From Caldilineaceae bacterium (GTDB lineage: Bacteria; Chloroflexota; Anaerolineae; Caldilineales; Caldilineaceae), in assembly GCA_019637685.1 (NCBI GenBank), contig JAHBVF010000006.1:124001-188000 (forward strand): a stretch of DNA of 64,000 nucleotides. The letters are read 5' to 3'. This document shows, piece after piece, positions 55,062-63,941 of the stretch. The stretch's first letter is position 1, and each line of letters begins with the position of its first letter. The notes below the pieces were generated by a model. It was not told where the DNA came from, searched no databases, and saw nothing but the letters and a program-made list of their open reading frames with translations. A program made the translations under genes and the position numbers.

Positions 55062-57713
55062 ATGAGTGAAGAAATGCCAGTGAATGGCAGCACCCCGCCT
55101 GTCAATGGGAACAGACCCAACACAGAGACCAGCAGCGGCTTCAGCTTTGCCAGCAGCGTCTCCGAGGTCTCTATCGAAAGCGAGATGCGCGCCTCCTATC
55201 TTGACTATGCGATGAGCGTGATTGTGGCCCGCGCCCTGCCCGACGCCAGGGATGGGCTGAAACCGGTCCATCGCCGCATCCTCTACGCCATGCACGATAT
55301 GGGCCTGCGTCCCAACACCTCCTACAAAAAGAGCGCGCGTATCGTCGGTGAAGTGCTGGGCAAGTATCACCCCCACGGCGACACCGCGGTCTACGACGCG
55401 ATGGCGCGTATGGCCCAGGATTTCAGCCTGCGCTATCCACTGGTAGACGGCCAGGGCAACTTTGGCTCCATCGACGGCGACAGCCCCGCTGCCATGCGCT
55501 ACACCGAAGCGCGCATGACCCGTCTCTCCGAAATGATGCTGCAAGACATCGATATGGACACAGTGGAGTGGGGGCCAAACTTTGACGACAGCCTGCGCGA
55601 GCCGCTTGTGCTGCCGGGCAAACTGCCCAATATGCTGGTCAACGGTTCCAGCGGCATCGCCGTGGGTATGGCGACCAACATTCCGCCCTACAACCTGACC
55701 GAAATCTGCGACGTTATCACTTTTGTCATCGACAACTGGGAACGGCGGGAGGAGATCGGCCTGGAAGAGCTGATGAACTTTGTCAAAGGGCCGGATTTTC
55801 CCACAGGTGGGCTGATTCTGGGCAGCGAAGGCATCCGCCAGGCCCTGGCCACCGGGCGGGGCAAATTGCTGGTGCGGGCCAAGACAAACATCGAAGAGAT
55901 GCCCAATGGCCGCTTCCGCATTGTCGTCACCGAAATCCCCTATCAGATCAACAAAACCACTCTCATCGAGCGCATTGCCGAATTGGCCCGTTCGGGCAAG
56001 CTGGAAACCATCAGCGACCTGCGCGACGAGAGCGACCGCACAGGGATGCGCATTGTCATCGAACTGAAACGGGGCGCGTCACCCAAGAAAGAGCAGAATC
56101 GTCTCTTCAAATTTACACCCCTGCAATCGACCTTTGGCGTCAACGCCCTGGCCCTGGTGGAAGGGCAGCCGGTAACGCTGGGTCTGCGCCGCGCCCTGCT
56201 GGTCTACATCGACCACCGCTTCGAGGTCATCACCCGGCGCACGGAATACGAGCTGGGCAAGCAGCGGGAGCGGGCGCACATTTTGGAAGGGCTGCGCATC
56301 GCCCTGGAATTCCTGGACGATGTGATCCAGACCATCCGCAACAGCGCCAGTGCCGAGGATGCCCGGGGCCAGTTGATGAGCCGTTTTGGGCTGAGCGAAG
56401 TCCAGGCCCAGGCTATTCTGGACCTGCAACTGCGCCGCCTGGCCGCCTTGGAACGGCAGAAGATCGAGGATGAATACCAGGCAGTGATGGCCCGCATCAC
56501 CTATCTGGAAGACCTGCTGGCCCACCCGGAGAAGATTCGGGCGCTGATCCGGGAGGACATCCTGGAGATAAAAGACAAATACGGCGACGAACGCCGCAGC
56601 CAGATTATTCCCTCTGCCCACGGCGATTTCAGCGAAGAGGACCTGATTACCCAGGAGAATGTGCTGATCAGCTACAGCGCGGGCGCGTACATCAAACGCA
56701 CCACTGCCGATGCTTTCCGTGCCCAGGGGCGGGGCGGCAAGGGCGTGAAGGGAATGGCGACAAAGGGCGAGGACGAAGTGATCGACCTGCGCTTTGCCCG
56801 CACGCTGGATCACATCCTTTTCTTCACCAACAAAGGCCGGGTCTACAGCAGTCGGGTTTACGAACTGCCCGAAGGCAGCCGTACCAGCAAAGGCATCCAC
56901 ATTGCCAATGTGCTCACCCTTCAGTACAACGAAGAGGTGACGACAATGCTCACGCTGGAAGATTTCGGCGACGCGGAGTTCATCACCCTGCTGACCCGCA
57001 AAGGGCGTATCAAACGGGTGGTGGCGTCGGCCTTTGCCAATGTGCGTCAGAACGGCGTCATCGCGATGAATCTGGACGACGACGATTCAATGGAATGGGT
57101 GCGCTTGACCAGCGGCCAGCAGGAATTTATTATTGTCACCCGGGGCGGCAAGGCCCTGCGCTTTGACGAAAACCAGGTCCGGGCAATGGGGCGAACCGCC
57201 GCGGGGGTCTACGCCATCCGTCTGCTGGGCGACGATCAGGTGACCAGTTTTGATGTGGTGGAACCCGACGGCGATCTCTTTGTGCTGCACGAACGGGGCT
57301 GGGGCAAACGCACGGCCCTGGAAGAGTACGCGCCGAAGGGTCGCTACACCCAGGGCATCCGGGCCACAGACATTAACCGGCTGGACGAGATCGGTCCGAT
57401 TGTGGCGGCGCGTGTAGTCCGCCCCAAAGACCAGATCACAATCATCACCAGCAACGGGATTATGCTGCGCACCAGTGTCGCCGAGATCAGTCAGATGGGG
57501 CGCAGCACCCGGGGCGTGCGCATCGTCAAGCTGGGCGCGGGGGATTCGGTGGCCGCGCTGGCTGTCATCGGCCACGAAGACCTGGAGCGCAAAGTGGAAG
57601 GCTCGGAAGATGCGGTGGAGACACCCGAGGATAATGGGTTGGCGGTGCGCTCAGAGGTAAGCGACGGGCCGAGTGGGGAGATCGTCACAGAAGAAGCGGA
57701 AGAAGTCGTTTAG
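55062..57713 (+). CDS. gyrA: DNA gyrase subunit A
   Basis: 883 residues. The active-site tyrosine is Tyr147 in MRYTEARM. The quinolone-resistance region reads [20 protein letters not shown], with Thr in place of the Ser83 of E. coli and the acidic Asp87 retained. The GyrA box is QGRGGKG starting at Gln555, which marks it as gyrase rather than topoisomerase IV. The C-terminal beta-pinwheel follows. It introduces negative supercoils with GyrB; gyrB is not in this window. The N-terminus has an unusual Ser/Asn-rich extension of about 35 residues before the conserved [21 protein letters not shown]. Confidence 0.97.
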   Translation: MSEEMPVNGSTPPVNGNRPNTETSSGFSFASSVSEVSIESEMRASYLDYAMSVIVARALPDARDGLKPVHRRILYAMHDMGLRPNTSYKKSARIVGEVLGKYHPHGDTAVYDAMARMAQDFSLRYPLVDGQGNFGSIDGDSPAAMRYTEARMTRLSEMMLQDIDMDTVEWGPNFDDSLREPLVLPGKLPNMLVNGSSGIAVGMATNIPPYNLTEICDVITFVIDNWERREEIGLEELMNFVKGPDFPTGGLILGSEGIRQALATGRGKLLVRAKTNIEEMPNGRFRIVVTEIPYQINKTTLIERIAELARSGKLETISDLRDESDRTGMRIVIELKRGASPKKEQNRLFKFTPLQSTFGVNALALVEGQPVTLGLRRALLVYIDHRFEVITRRTEYELGKQRERAHILEGLRIALEFLDDVIQTIRNSASAEDARGQLMSRFGLSEVQAQAILDLQLRRLAALERQKIEDEYQAVMARITYLEDLLAHPEKIRALIREDILEIKDKYGDERRSQIIPSAHGDFSEEDLITQENVLISYSAGAYIKRTTADAFRAQGRGGKGVKGMATKGEDEVIDLRFARTLDHILFFTNKGRVYSSRVYELPEGSRTSKGIHIANVLTLQYNEEVTTMLTLEDFGDAEFITLLTRKGRIKRVVASAFANVRQNGVIAMNLDDDDSMEWVRLTSGQQEFIIVTRGGKALRFDENQVRAMGRTAAGVYAIRLLGDDQVTSFDVVEPDGDLFVLHERGWGKRTALEEYAPKGRYTQGIRATDINRLDEIGPIVAARVVRPKDQITIITSNGIMLRTSVAEISQMGRSTRGVRIVKLGAGDSVAALAVIGHEDLERKVEGSEDAVETPEDNGLAVRSEVSDGPSGEIVTEEAEEVV

Positions 57714-57772
57714 TCAACAGGATCAGCGCTCACTGAACATATCCGTTGACCAGCAGTAGCAAGGAACAGAAT

Positions 57773-57961
57773 ATGGCAGTTGCACGGGTTGTACATAAAA
57801 CAACACTGACCCAACAGCCCAGGGAGTCGGTGTATTGGCAGACCCAATCCTATGAGCGCCGCTTGGCCGCGTGGGAAGAAATCCGCCGCGACTACCATCG
57901 CTGGAAATACAATGCTGAACCAAGACTTCAAAGAGTTTATACAGTCATTAAACGAAAATAA
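57773..57961 (+). CDS. Small helical protein paired with a nucleotidyltransferase
   Basis: 62 residues from the ATG at 57773 (AAGGAA upstream). The segment YWQTQSYERRLAAWEEIRRDYHRW and the basic end PRLQRVYTVIKRK resemble short proteins that in many genomes precede a minimal nucleotidyltransferase gene. It overlaps the next gene by 50 nt in another frame. A toxin-antitoxin relation is plausible but not established by sequence. Confidence 0.7.
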   Translation: MAVARVVHKTTLTQQPRESVYWQTQSYERRLAAWEEIRRDYHRWKYNAEPRLQRVYTVIKRK

Positions 57962-58361
57962 AGTTGAGTACCTCGTGGTAGGCGGCTATACAGTTGACTT
58001 TCACGGTCACCCTCGTTATACGAAAGATATTGACATTCGGCTGCGCCCTTCGAAAAGCAATGCGCAGGCGATTATGGCGACGTTGGTACAGTTTGGTTTT
58101 GGTTCGCTGGATATCGACACGGAGGATATCCTCCACCCAGACCAGATTATTCAGCTAGGCTACCCCCCCGCTCGCATCGATTTGCTAACAACAATTCCTG
58201 GGGTGAATTTTGACGAATGCTATCAAGCCAGGATACAAGCGGTGATGAACGGAGTAACTGTTTCGTTTATCGATTTGGATAATCTCAAAACGAACAAGCG
58301 CGCAAGTGGTCGTCTGCAAGATTTGGCAGACGTAGAGAGTCTGGAATCACCCTCTCAATGA
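57912..58361 (+). CDS. Minimal nucleotidyltransferase (AbiEii/MNT-like)
   Basis: 149 residues from the ATG at 57912. The polymerase-beta-like active site is present: VVGGYTVDFHGHPRYTKDID, giving GG, then D-x-D of KDIDIRL, and a third Asp in RIDLLT. It should transfer a nucleotide to a protein or RNA. It overlaps the upstream small gene by 50 nt and the downstream AlbA_2 gene by 4 nt (ATGA). Such enzymes are often toxins or antitoxins; the target is unknown. Confidence 0.82.
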   Translation: MLNQDFKEFIQSLNENKVEYLVVGGYTVDFHGHPRYTKDIDIRLRPSKSNAQAIMATLVQFGFGSLDIDTEDILHPDQIIQLGYPPARIDLLTTIPGVNFDECYQARIQAVMNGVTVSFIDLDNLKTNKRASGRLQDLADVESLESPSQ

Positions 58362-59731
58362 CAACACTCAAAGCCCTGGTGCGCCAGGGACCGGGCGCGC
58401 AGATCGCGTTCCTCCCGGAGCCGCAACCTGAACTGATCGCCGAATCGCTGGTGGCCTTTGCCAACGCCGAAGGGGGGACGCTTGTGCTGGGCGTACACCC
58501 CAATGGCACAGTGGGCGATCTGCTGATGGAAGAAGAGGCAGACGGCGCGCTGCGCGAGGCCCTGGCGCTCTGTCGCCCGCCCATGCCCACCCAGTGGAGT
58601 TCCCAGGAAACCCCGGCAGGCGTCATCGTCCTGCTGCGGGTGGAACGGAGCAGCGATCTGCATATGTTGGCCGATGGCCGGGTGTTGATCCGGGCGGGCA
58701 GTGAAAACAGGCCAATGGATGGCCCCGCCCTGCAAGTGACCGCGGCCAACAAATCCATGGGCGACTTTGAGATGGAGCCTGTGTCGGGCACAACCCAGGC
58801 CGATCTGGACGAGGACATTATCCAGGAGTATCTGAAGAAGCGGCAACAGCGCAACCCCCACGGCTCGGTCTTGGCCGACAGCCAAATGCTGGAACAGATC
58901 GGCGCCATTACCAGCGATGGCATCCCCACTGTCAGCGGCATCCTTCTCTTTGGCAAGAATCCCCAAACCTATCTGCCCCACAGCCGTACTGTCTTTGTAA
59001 AATTCGGCGGCGAGCGGCCCCAGGGCGCGGGCGGCAGCTTTGGCTATGGCCGCCGGGAAGAGTTGACCGGTCCCCTGGCGCGCATTGTGGAGCGGGCCTG
59101 GCGGGTGACGTGGGAAGAGATGGACAAGAAGGCGGTGGTGAAAGGGTTGACGCGGGAAGAGCAGTTGGAGTATCCCCAATTCGCGGTGCGCGAGGCGCTC
59201 ATCAATGCCGTCTGTCACCGGGACTACCGACTGCGGGGCAGCAGTATCGAAATCCGTATGTACACCGATCGCCTGGAGATTATCAGCCCCGGCGGTCTGC
59301 CCGCCTACATCACTCTGGACAATATCGTCGAGGAGCATTACAGCCGCAACCCGCGCCTTGTCAACGGTCTCTACCAGTGGGGCTACATCGAAGAACTGGG
59401 CCTGGGCGTAGATCGGATGATCGAGGATATGGTGGCCGCGGGCCATCCCCCGCCGGTCTTTGACGCCCAAAACCACCGCTTCACAGTCAAACTATTCAAT
59501 CGCAAAGACCCGGCCAAAGTCATTCCCGAATGGGAACAGGACATGAACGAGCGCCAACTCAAGGCCATGCAATATGTGCAGGCCAACGGCACTATCACCA
59601 ACCGGGAGTATCGGGACCTGTGTACCCACGTGGGGGCCGAGTCCCTGCGCCTGGACCTGGCGGACCTGGTGGAAAAGGGGCTGTTGCTGAAGATCGGCGA
59701 CAAGCGAGGAACCCGATATATTTTGAAGTGA
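58358..59731 (+). CDS. AlbA_2/divergent-AAA ATP-binding protein (Schlafen-like regulator)
   Basis: 457 residues. The N-terminal AlbA_2 domain (about 20-120) has AESLVAFANAEGGTLVLGVH, typical of Schlafen-type divergent AAA proteins. The C-terminal half has ALINAVCHRDYRLRGSSIEI and LEIISPGGLP, then a GHKL-type ATP-binding signature, and ends with a winged-helix-like segment (LKAMQYVQANGTITNREYRDLC). Members act as transcription regulators or defence-associated factors. It is the last gene of the nucleotidyltransferase operon and is coupled by ATGA. Confidence 0.85.
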   Translation: MTTLKALVRQGPGAQIAFLPEPQPELIAESLVAFANAEGGTLVLGVHPNGTVGDLLMEEEADGALREALALCRPPMPTQWSSQETPAGVIVLLRVERSSDLHMLADGRVLIRAGSENRPMDGPALQVTAANKSMGDFEMEPVSGTTQADLDEDIIQEYLKKRQQRNPHGSVLADSQMLEQIGAITSDGIPTVSGILLFGKNPQTYLPHSRTVFVKFGGERPQGAGGSFGYGRREELTGPLARIVERAWRVTWEEMDKKAVVKGLTREEQLEYPQFAVREALINAVCHRDYRLRGSSIEIRMYTDRLEIISPGGLPAYITLDNIVEEHYSRNPRLVNGLYQWGYIEELGLGVDRMIEDMVAAGHPPPVFDAQNHRFTVKLFNRKDPAKVIPEWEQDMNERQLKAMQYVQANGTITNREYRDLCTHVGAESLRLDLADLVEKGLLLKIGDKRGTRYILK

Positions 59732-59774
59732 TGGAAAATGCCCGTTAGTTGGCTGGGCCGAATTGATAATCCAT

Positions 59775-59880
59775 CCTACAGAATTTTGGGTTATTTGGGA
59801 TAAAATTTGGGATATATGTCATTTCCCAAGTAGATTTTGGATAAACTTTGGGATACTTGGGATAAAATTTGGGATAAACA
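59775..59880. repeat. Tandem TTTGGGATAAA-like repeats
   Basis: About seven degenerate copies of TTGGGATAAA(A/C)TTTGGGATA lie between the AlbA_2 gene and lepB. The stretch is distinctly A+T-rich against its neighbours. It lies directly upstream of the lepB promoter. Confidence 0.75.
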
Positions 59881-59926
59881 GACAGCCCAGCAACTGCCTG
59901 AAACGAATCACCGTAGAATCGCTGGA

Positions 59927-59955
59927 TTGTTCCAACCCAAAGCCGGTGCTATAAT
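59927..59955 (+). promoter_or_regulatory. Sigma-70-type promoter of lepB, possibly giving a leaderless mRNA
   Basis: TTGTTC (59927-59932), 17-bp spacer, TATAAT (59950-59955). The first in-frame ATG is at 59962, only 6 nt after the -10 box, so the predicted transcript begins at the start codon. Confidence 0.7.
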
Positions 59956-59961
59956 CCGAAC

Positions 59962-60918
59962 ATGGCAACGGTAATCCTGCTGCTCTGTGTGGTTTTGTGT
60001 CCTCTTTTGATTGCAGGTGGTACTTTGAACACTTCTGACAATAATTCCTTACCTAACGACCCGGACGATATTTTGGATATCACTGTTCAGCCGCGGTCGA
60101 TTGCATCTTCGCCCACTTCGCCAGAACCGCCAGCCGAAGCCGCGCCGATGATAGTCCAACACGCGGCCCAGGCCGCGGAAGCGGTGACGACAGAATACGG
60201 CTGGCAGAGTGCGCACCCCAGCGAGCGGGTTGTGGACGACAGCTCGTTTGCCACGCCCTTAGGGGGAGACGGCGAACAGCCGATGCGAGCCGAAGGCGGC
60301 GAGATCGCAGGCGGCACAATACGAAGCGAAGAATTGGCAAATAGCGAACTAGCGGACGAGGGACCCCACTGGTTTGGTGTGATGGTGCGGGAAGTGGTGG
60401 AGACGGTGGGTCTGGCTGTGATCATTTTTCTGATCATCCGCATCGGCATCCAGAACTACCGCATCGAAGGCCAATCGATGGAGCCGAACTTCCACGACGG
60501 CGAATATCTGATCGTCAACAAACTGGCCTACCGCCTGGGTGAATACGAGCGGGGGGATGTGATTGTCTTCCAATATCCCAATGACCCCTCAAAGGATTAC
60601 ATCAAACGGGTGATCGGCCTGCCCGGCGACACAGTGGAAATTCGGGGCGGCCAGTTGTTTGTCAATGGCAATCAGATCGAAGAACCCTACGAACACATGC
60701 CCAATGTGCGGGATGAACCGCCGGTAATTGTAGATGCAGACCACCTCTATGTGATGGGCGACAACCGCCCGGCTTCTTCCGACACCCGCAGTTGGGGACA
60801 GTTGGGCCAAAACTTTGTCATCGGCCAAGCCTGGCTTGCCATCTACCCATTCAACATCGCCGGGTTGGTCAAACACCAGCCCATTGAGGTCAATTCGGTG
60901 ATGGCCCAGGGGCCGTGA
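59962..60918 (+). CDS. lepB: Signal peptidase I with long N-terminal extension
   Basis: 318 residues. The catalytic Ser172 is in EGQSMEPNF and the general base Lys215 in [26 protein letters not shown] (box E) follows. A membrane helix at about 145-162 ([14 protein letters not shown]) anchors the enzyme. The first ~135 residues are unusual: a hydrophobic stretch at 3-20 and a long Pro/Glu/Ser-rich linker. If the ATG at 59962 is right, the enzyme has two membrane segments; starting at Met63 (60148) would remove most of this. It cleaves signal peptides of secreted proteins. Confidence 0.93.
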   Translation: MATVILLLCVVLCPLLIAGGTLNTSDNNSLPNDPDDILDITVQPRSIASSPTSPEPPAEAAPMIVQHAAQAAEAVTTEYGWQSAHPSERVVDDSSFATPLGGDGEQPMRAEGGEIAGGTIRSEELANSELADEGPHWFGVMVREVVETVGLAVIIFLIIRIGIQNYRIEGQSMEPNFHDGEYLIVNKLAYRLGEYERGDVIVFQYPNDPSKDYIKRVIGLPGDTVEIRGGQLFVNGNQIEEPYEHMPNVRDEPPVIVDADHLYVMGDNRPASSDTRSWGQLGQNFVIGQAWLAIYPFNIAGLVKHQPIEVNSVMAQGP

Positions 60919-60938
60919 CCCAGACCAGCACAAAAAGG

Positions 60939-60967
60939 GCCGTCGGGAACCACCCGGCGGCTTTTTT
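60939..60967 (+). terminator. Intrinsic terminator of lepB
   Basis: GCCGTCGGG-AACCA-CCCGGCGGC with one G-T pair, followed by six T. It ends 140 bp before the deoC start, so deoC has its own transcript. Confidence 0.85.
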
Positions 60968-61106
60968 ATTGGGCGGGTCTGGCCCGAAACTTGCAGAACA
61001 GGCGGGAATGATGGACAATTCAGGCAGGGACAATCCCAATTCCCGGCCTCCATTCGGCGTGTCCCGGCAGCCAAACGGATGGGGTCAGCAGAGAAGGAAG
61101 TGTAGA

Positions 61107-61850
61107 ATGAACGCCACTCGTCGTACCCATCTCTCGCCAGAGGATGTGGCGGCGCGCATCGATCACACGGCGCTGAAACCCGCGACGACCGAAGCAGAGA
61201 TTCGCCATCTGTGCAGCGAAGCACTCGAATATAATTTTGCCAGCGTCTGTATCAACCCCACGTGGGTTCCCCTGGCCGCCGAACTTTTGGCCGACAGCCC
61301 CGTAAAGGTCTGCACGGTTGTCGGCTTTCCCTTGGGGGCAACCCTTCCGGCAGTCAAAGCCTATGAAAGCACGGCGGCCATTGCCGCGGGGGCCGAAGAG
61401 GTGGATATGGTTATCAATATCGGCTTGCTCAAAGACGGTGACTACGACGCGGCGCGCGAGGACATCCGCGGCGTTGTGGAAGCAGCACGCGCGGCCGGTG
61501 GGCGCGGCCGCCCGGTGATTGTCAAAGTCATTATCGAGACCGCGCTGCTCAACGAACACGAAAAGCGCATGGCCTGTATTCTGGCTGTGGAGGCAGGCGC
61601 GGATTTCGTCAAGACTTCCACCGGTTTCAGCGGCGGCGGAGCCACAGTCGAGGACATCCGCCTGATGCGTCAGGTGGTCGGTCCGGAGATGGGCGTGAAG
61701 GCTTCCGGCGGCATTCGCACAGCCGAAGCAGCCCTGGCCTTGCTGGACGCGGGCGCCACCCGCCTGGGCGTGAGCGCAGGGGTGACAATTATGCAGGAGC
61801 TAAGCGGTGAGCAGGCCAGTCAGCCAATGACGGCCGGGGGCACGTACTGA
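61107..61850 (+). CDS. deoC: Deoxyribose-phosphate aldolase
   Basis: 247 residues from the ATG at 61107 (AAGGAAG upstream); an upstream reading frame crosses the lepB terminator and is not used. The Schiff-base lysine is Lys169 in [30 protein letters not shown] and IIETALL are typical class I motifs. It cleaves deoxyribose 5-phosphate to acetaldehyde and glyceraldehyde 3-phosphate. Microcompartment shell genes follow 0.5 kb downstream, which fits an aldolase working inside a shell that retains acetaldehyde. Confidence 0.96.
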   Translation: MNATRRTHLSPEDVAARIDHTALKPATTEAEIRHLCSEALEYNFASVCINPTWVPLAAELLADSPVKVCTVVGFPLGATLPAVKAYESTAAIAAGAEEVDMVINIGLLKDGDYDAAREDIRGVVEAARAAGGRGRPVIVKVIIETALLNEHEKRMACILAVEAGADFVKTSTGFSGGGATVEDIRLMRQVVGPEMGVKASGGIRTAEAALALLDAGATRLGVSAGVTIMQELSGEQASQPMTAGGTY

Positions 61851-62128
61851 TGGTAGAGCGGGTGCGCGACTATTTTATCCTCATCGGCCACGCGTGGATC
61901 TGTCCAGACTGTCGTCAGCGCCTGTTGGCAGACCCGGAAGCAATGCTCATCGGCCACAAAGTGAGCGACGAGGAGCGGACGTGCATCCTGGCCTTGACCG
62001 ACGAATCCTTTGGCACAATGATGATCCTGGGCGAAGCCACCGGGCTATCCACAGACGATCTGCGCGAAGCCATCGATCACCCCCGTTCGCGGCTGCGCCA
62101 TTTGGGTGTGGTCAAGCGGCGGCGGTGA
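61850..62128 (+). CDS. Small CxxC protein of unknown function, coupled to deoC
   Basis: 92 residues. The ATG overlaps the deoC stop by one base (TGATG). Features: CPDC at about residues 18-21, a helix ADPEAMLIGHKVSDEERTCI, and a basic C-terminus RLRHLGVVKRRR. The pattern resembles small helical proteins of the LigA-like or RiPP-leader type, but I cannot assign it. Being between an aldolase and shell genes, it may be a cargo adaptor or regulator. Confidence 0.7.
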   Translation: MVERVRDYFILIGHAWICPDCRQRLLADPEAMLIGHKVSDEERTCILALTDESFGTMMILGEATGLSTDDLREAIDHPRSRLRHLGVVKRRR

Positions 62129-62180
62129 GCCAGTGAACGGTTATCAGTAAATAATTATCCGTAAACAATTCGGGTGATCT

Positions 62181-62243
62181 GATTCCGGGAATCGGCCAGA
62201 GATGAAGGGCATTCGAGTGATTTTGTGGCCGATTCCCGGAATC
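62181..62243. repeat. Nested palindrome upstream of the shell-protein genes
   Basis: 18-bp arms GATTCCGGGAATCGGCCA (62181-62198) and the exact complement (62226-62243) around a 27-nt loop. Each arm itself contains the 13-bp palindrome GATTCC-G-GGAATC. It could be an operator for a dimeric or tetrameric regulator or a riboregulatory hairpin. Confidence 0.8.
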
Positions 62244-62348
62244 GTGGCCTCGAAACCGCTAATTTAAAAAGGGACAGTTACTAAGCAGCAATCAGTGGGA
62301 CCCCGACAAGCCACTGATAACTGCTTTTTCCACAAAGATAGACAACAA

Positions 62349-62975
62349 ATGACCACCTCCACAACTGTCGAACTCCGCTCTTTCGTCTTTCTGGACAATT
62401 TGCAACCCCAGCACGCGGCCTTTTTGGGCACAATCGCCCAGGGCTTTCTACCCCTGGCCGGGGACGCCAGTCTCTGGATCGAAATCGCGCCGGGCATCGA
62501 AATCAACCGACTGACGGATATTGCCATCAAAGCGGTGGATGTGAAGCCGGGGATACAGGTGGTGGAGCGCCAGTACGGCCTGCTGGAAATCCACAGCCCC
62601 AGCCAGGCCGATGTGCGGGCCGCGGGCCAGGCTGTGCTGGATGCGCTGGGGCTGGTGGAGGAAGACCGGCTGAAGCCCGAACTGGTGAGCAGTCAAATCA
62701 TCCGCAATGTGGACGGGCTGCAAACCCAACTGATCAACCGCATGCGTCACGGCCAGATGCTCATCCCCGGCCAGACGCTCTATGTGATGGAAGTTGCGCC
62801 CGCGGCCTATGCCGCGCTGGCCGCCAACGAAGCCGAGAAAGCCGCCCACATCAATATCCTGGAAGTGCGCGCCTTTGGCAGCTTTGGCCGGGTCTATTTG
62901 GGCGGGGAAGAACGGGATATAATGGCGGGGTATGGGGCAGCGGTGGCGGCGATTGAGGGAATAAAAGGAAGGTGA
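62349..62975 (+). CDS. Bacterial microcompartment shell protein, probably tandem-BMC (BMC-T)
   Basis: 208 residues from the ATG at 62349. Two related halves (about 5-100 and 105-205) fit a tandem BMC-domain protein that forms trimeric, hexagon-like shell tiles: the first half holds [22 protein letters not shown] and the second [24 protein letters not shown]. The N-terminus has an unusual order ([21 protein letters not shown]). Pores in BMC-T tiles can pass cofactors. The stop TGA is inside an octamer repeat (AGGTGATTGG). Confidence 0.78.
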   Translation: MTTSTTVELRSFVFLDNLQPQHAAFLGTIAQGFLPLAGDASLWIEIAPGIEINRLTDIAIKAVDVKPGIQVVERQYGLLEIHSPSQADVRAAGQAVLDALGLVEEDRLKPELVSSQIIRNVDGLQTQLINRMRHGQMLIPGQTLYVMEVAPAAYAALAANEAEKAAHINILEVRAFGSFGRVYLGGEERDIMAGYGAAVAAIEGIKGR

Positions 62976-63055
62976 TTGGCTGATTAGTTGACTGGTGAAA
63001 ACTGTTGACTGGTGAGAACAGTCCTAAGCCAATCAACCAATCAACCGTTCTCAAA
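62971..63055. repeat. Octanucleotide-repeat inverted element (copy 3)
   Basis: Starts GGTGATTG, the TGA of which is the stop codon, then octamers GCTGATTA, GTTGACTG and GTGAAAAC and complementary GCCAATCA, ACCAATCA and ACCGTTCT. It separates the two shell genes. Confidence 0.8.
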
Positions 63056-63093
63056 GAACATTTGTTGATTTCAAAGAGTGAAGGGATATTTCT

Positions 63094-63387
63094 ATGTCCG
63101 ACGCATTGGGAATGATTGAGACGAAGGGTTTTGCGGCGATGGTGGAAGCCAGCGACGCGATGGTGAAGGCGGCCCGGGTGGAGTTGGTGGGCTATGAGAA
63201 GATCGGCGGCGGTTATGTGACCGCCATCATCCGGGGCGATGTGGCCGCGGTCAAAGCCGCGCTGGACGCGGGCGCGCGGGGCGCGGAGAAAGTGGGCGAG
63301 GTCGTCAGCGTCCATCTGATCCCCCGCCCCCACGACAATGTGGATCAGGTCCTGCCCTTGGGCCGCGCCGCTTCCGGCGACGAATAG
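63094..63387 (+). CDS. Bacterial microcompartment hexameric shell protein (BMC-H)
   Basis: 97 residues. Canonical [46 protein letters not shown], and VKAALDAG followed by [11 protein letters not shown]. The pore loop region lies at KIGGGYV. It forms the hexamers that tile the shell facets, as PduA/EutM/CcmK do. It is 6 bp before the pyrophosphatase region (AGGAG then ATG at 63397) in one operon. Confidence 0.97.
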   Translation: MSDALGMIETKGFAAMVEASDAMVKAARVELVGYEKIGGGYVTAIIRGDVAAVKAALDAGARGAEKVGEVVSVHLIPRPHDNVDQVLPLGRAASGDE

Positions 63388-63396
63388 GAGCCATTG

Positions 63397-63939
63397 ATGG
63401 AAAACCTCTGGCGGCAACTCAACACCGGTCCCAACGCGCCGGACAATATCTACGCGATCATCGAAATCCCCAAAGGCAGCCGCAACAAATACGAGTATCA
63501 CAAAGAACACGGCGTCATCTTTCTGGACCGGGTACTCTATTCGTCCATGCACTATCCCGGCGACTACGGGCTGATCCCCCGCACCTTTTGTGGGGACGGC
63601 GACCCGCTGGATGTGCTGGTGATGATGACCGAGCCGACCTTTCCCGGCTGCGTGGTGCGCTGTCGGCCCATCGGCATCTTCCGCATGCTGGACAAGGGCG
63701 ATGAAGACTTCAAGATTCTGGCCGTGCCGGAAAATGACCCCTTACACGGCGACTATCACGACATTGACGACATTCCCCAGCACTTTATGAGCGAAGTCAG
63801 CCACTTCTTCCAGGTCTACAAAGATTTGGAACAGAGCCACGTGGAGGTGGTGGGCTGGGAAGGGGTCGAAGCCGCCAAAGCTGAGATTGTCCGCTCCCAG
63901 GAACTATACCGCCAGCGCTTCGGCTTTAAGGACATTTAG
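63397..63939 (+). CDS. ppa: Inorganic pyrophosphatase
   Basis: 180 residues from the ATG at 63397 (AGGAG 6 nt upstream; a TTG at 63394 is possible). It has the family I active site: KGSRNKYEYHKEHGVIFLD, YPGDYGLIPRTFCGDGDPLDVLV with the cluster of catalytic Asp. It hydrolyses PPi to Pi in the cytosol. Placement immediately after a shell-protein gene is unusual and suggests co-regulation with the microcompartment or a linked ligase step. Confidence 0.96.
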   Translation: MENLWRQLNTGPNAPDNIYAIIEIPKGSRNKYEYHKEHGVIFLDRVLYSSMHYPGDYGLIPRTFCGDGDPLDVLVMMTEPTFPGCVVRCRPIGIFRMLDKGDEDFKILAVPENDPLHGDYHDIDDIPQHFMSEVSHFFQVYKDLEQSHVEVVGWEGVEAAKAEIVRSQELYRQRFGFKDI

Positions 63940-63941
63940 CT

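Noticed and set aside
54734..55123. 129-residue minus-strand frame upstream of and overlapping gyrA
   Set aside because: It overlaps the gyrA start and promoter and matches nothing recognised; not supported as a gene, though its lower part was not fully explained.
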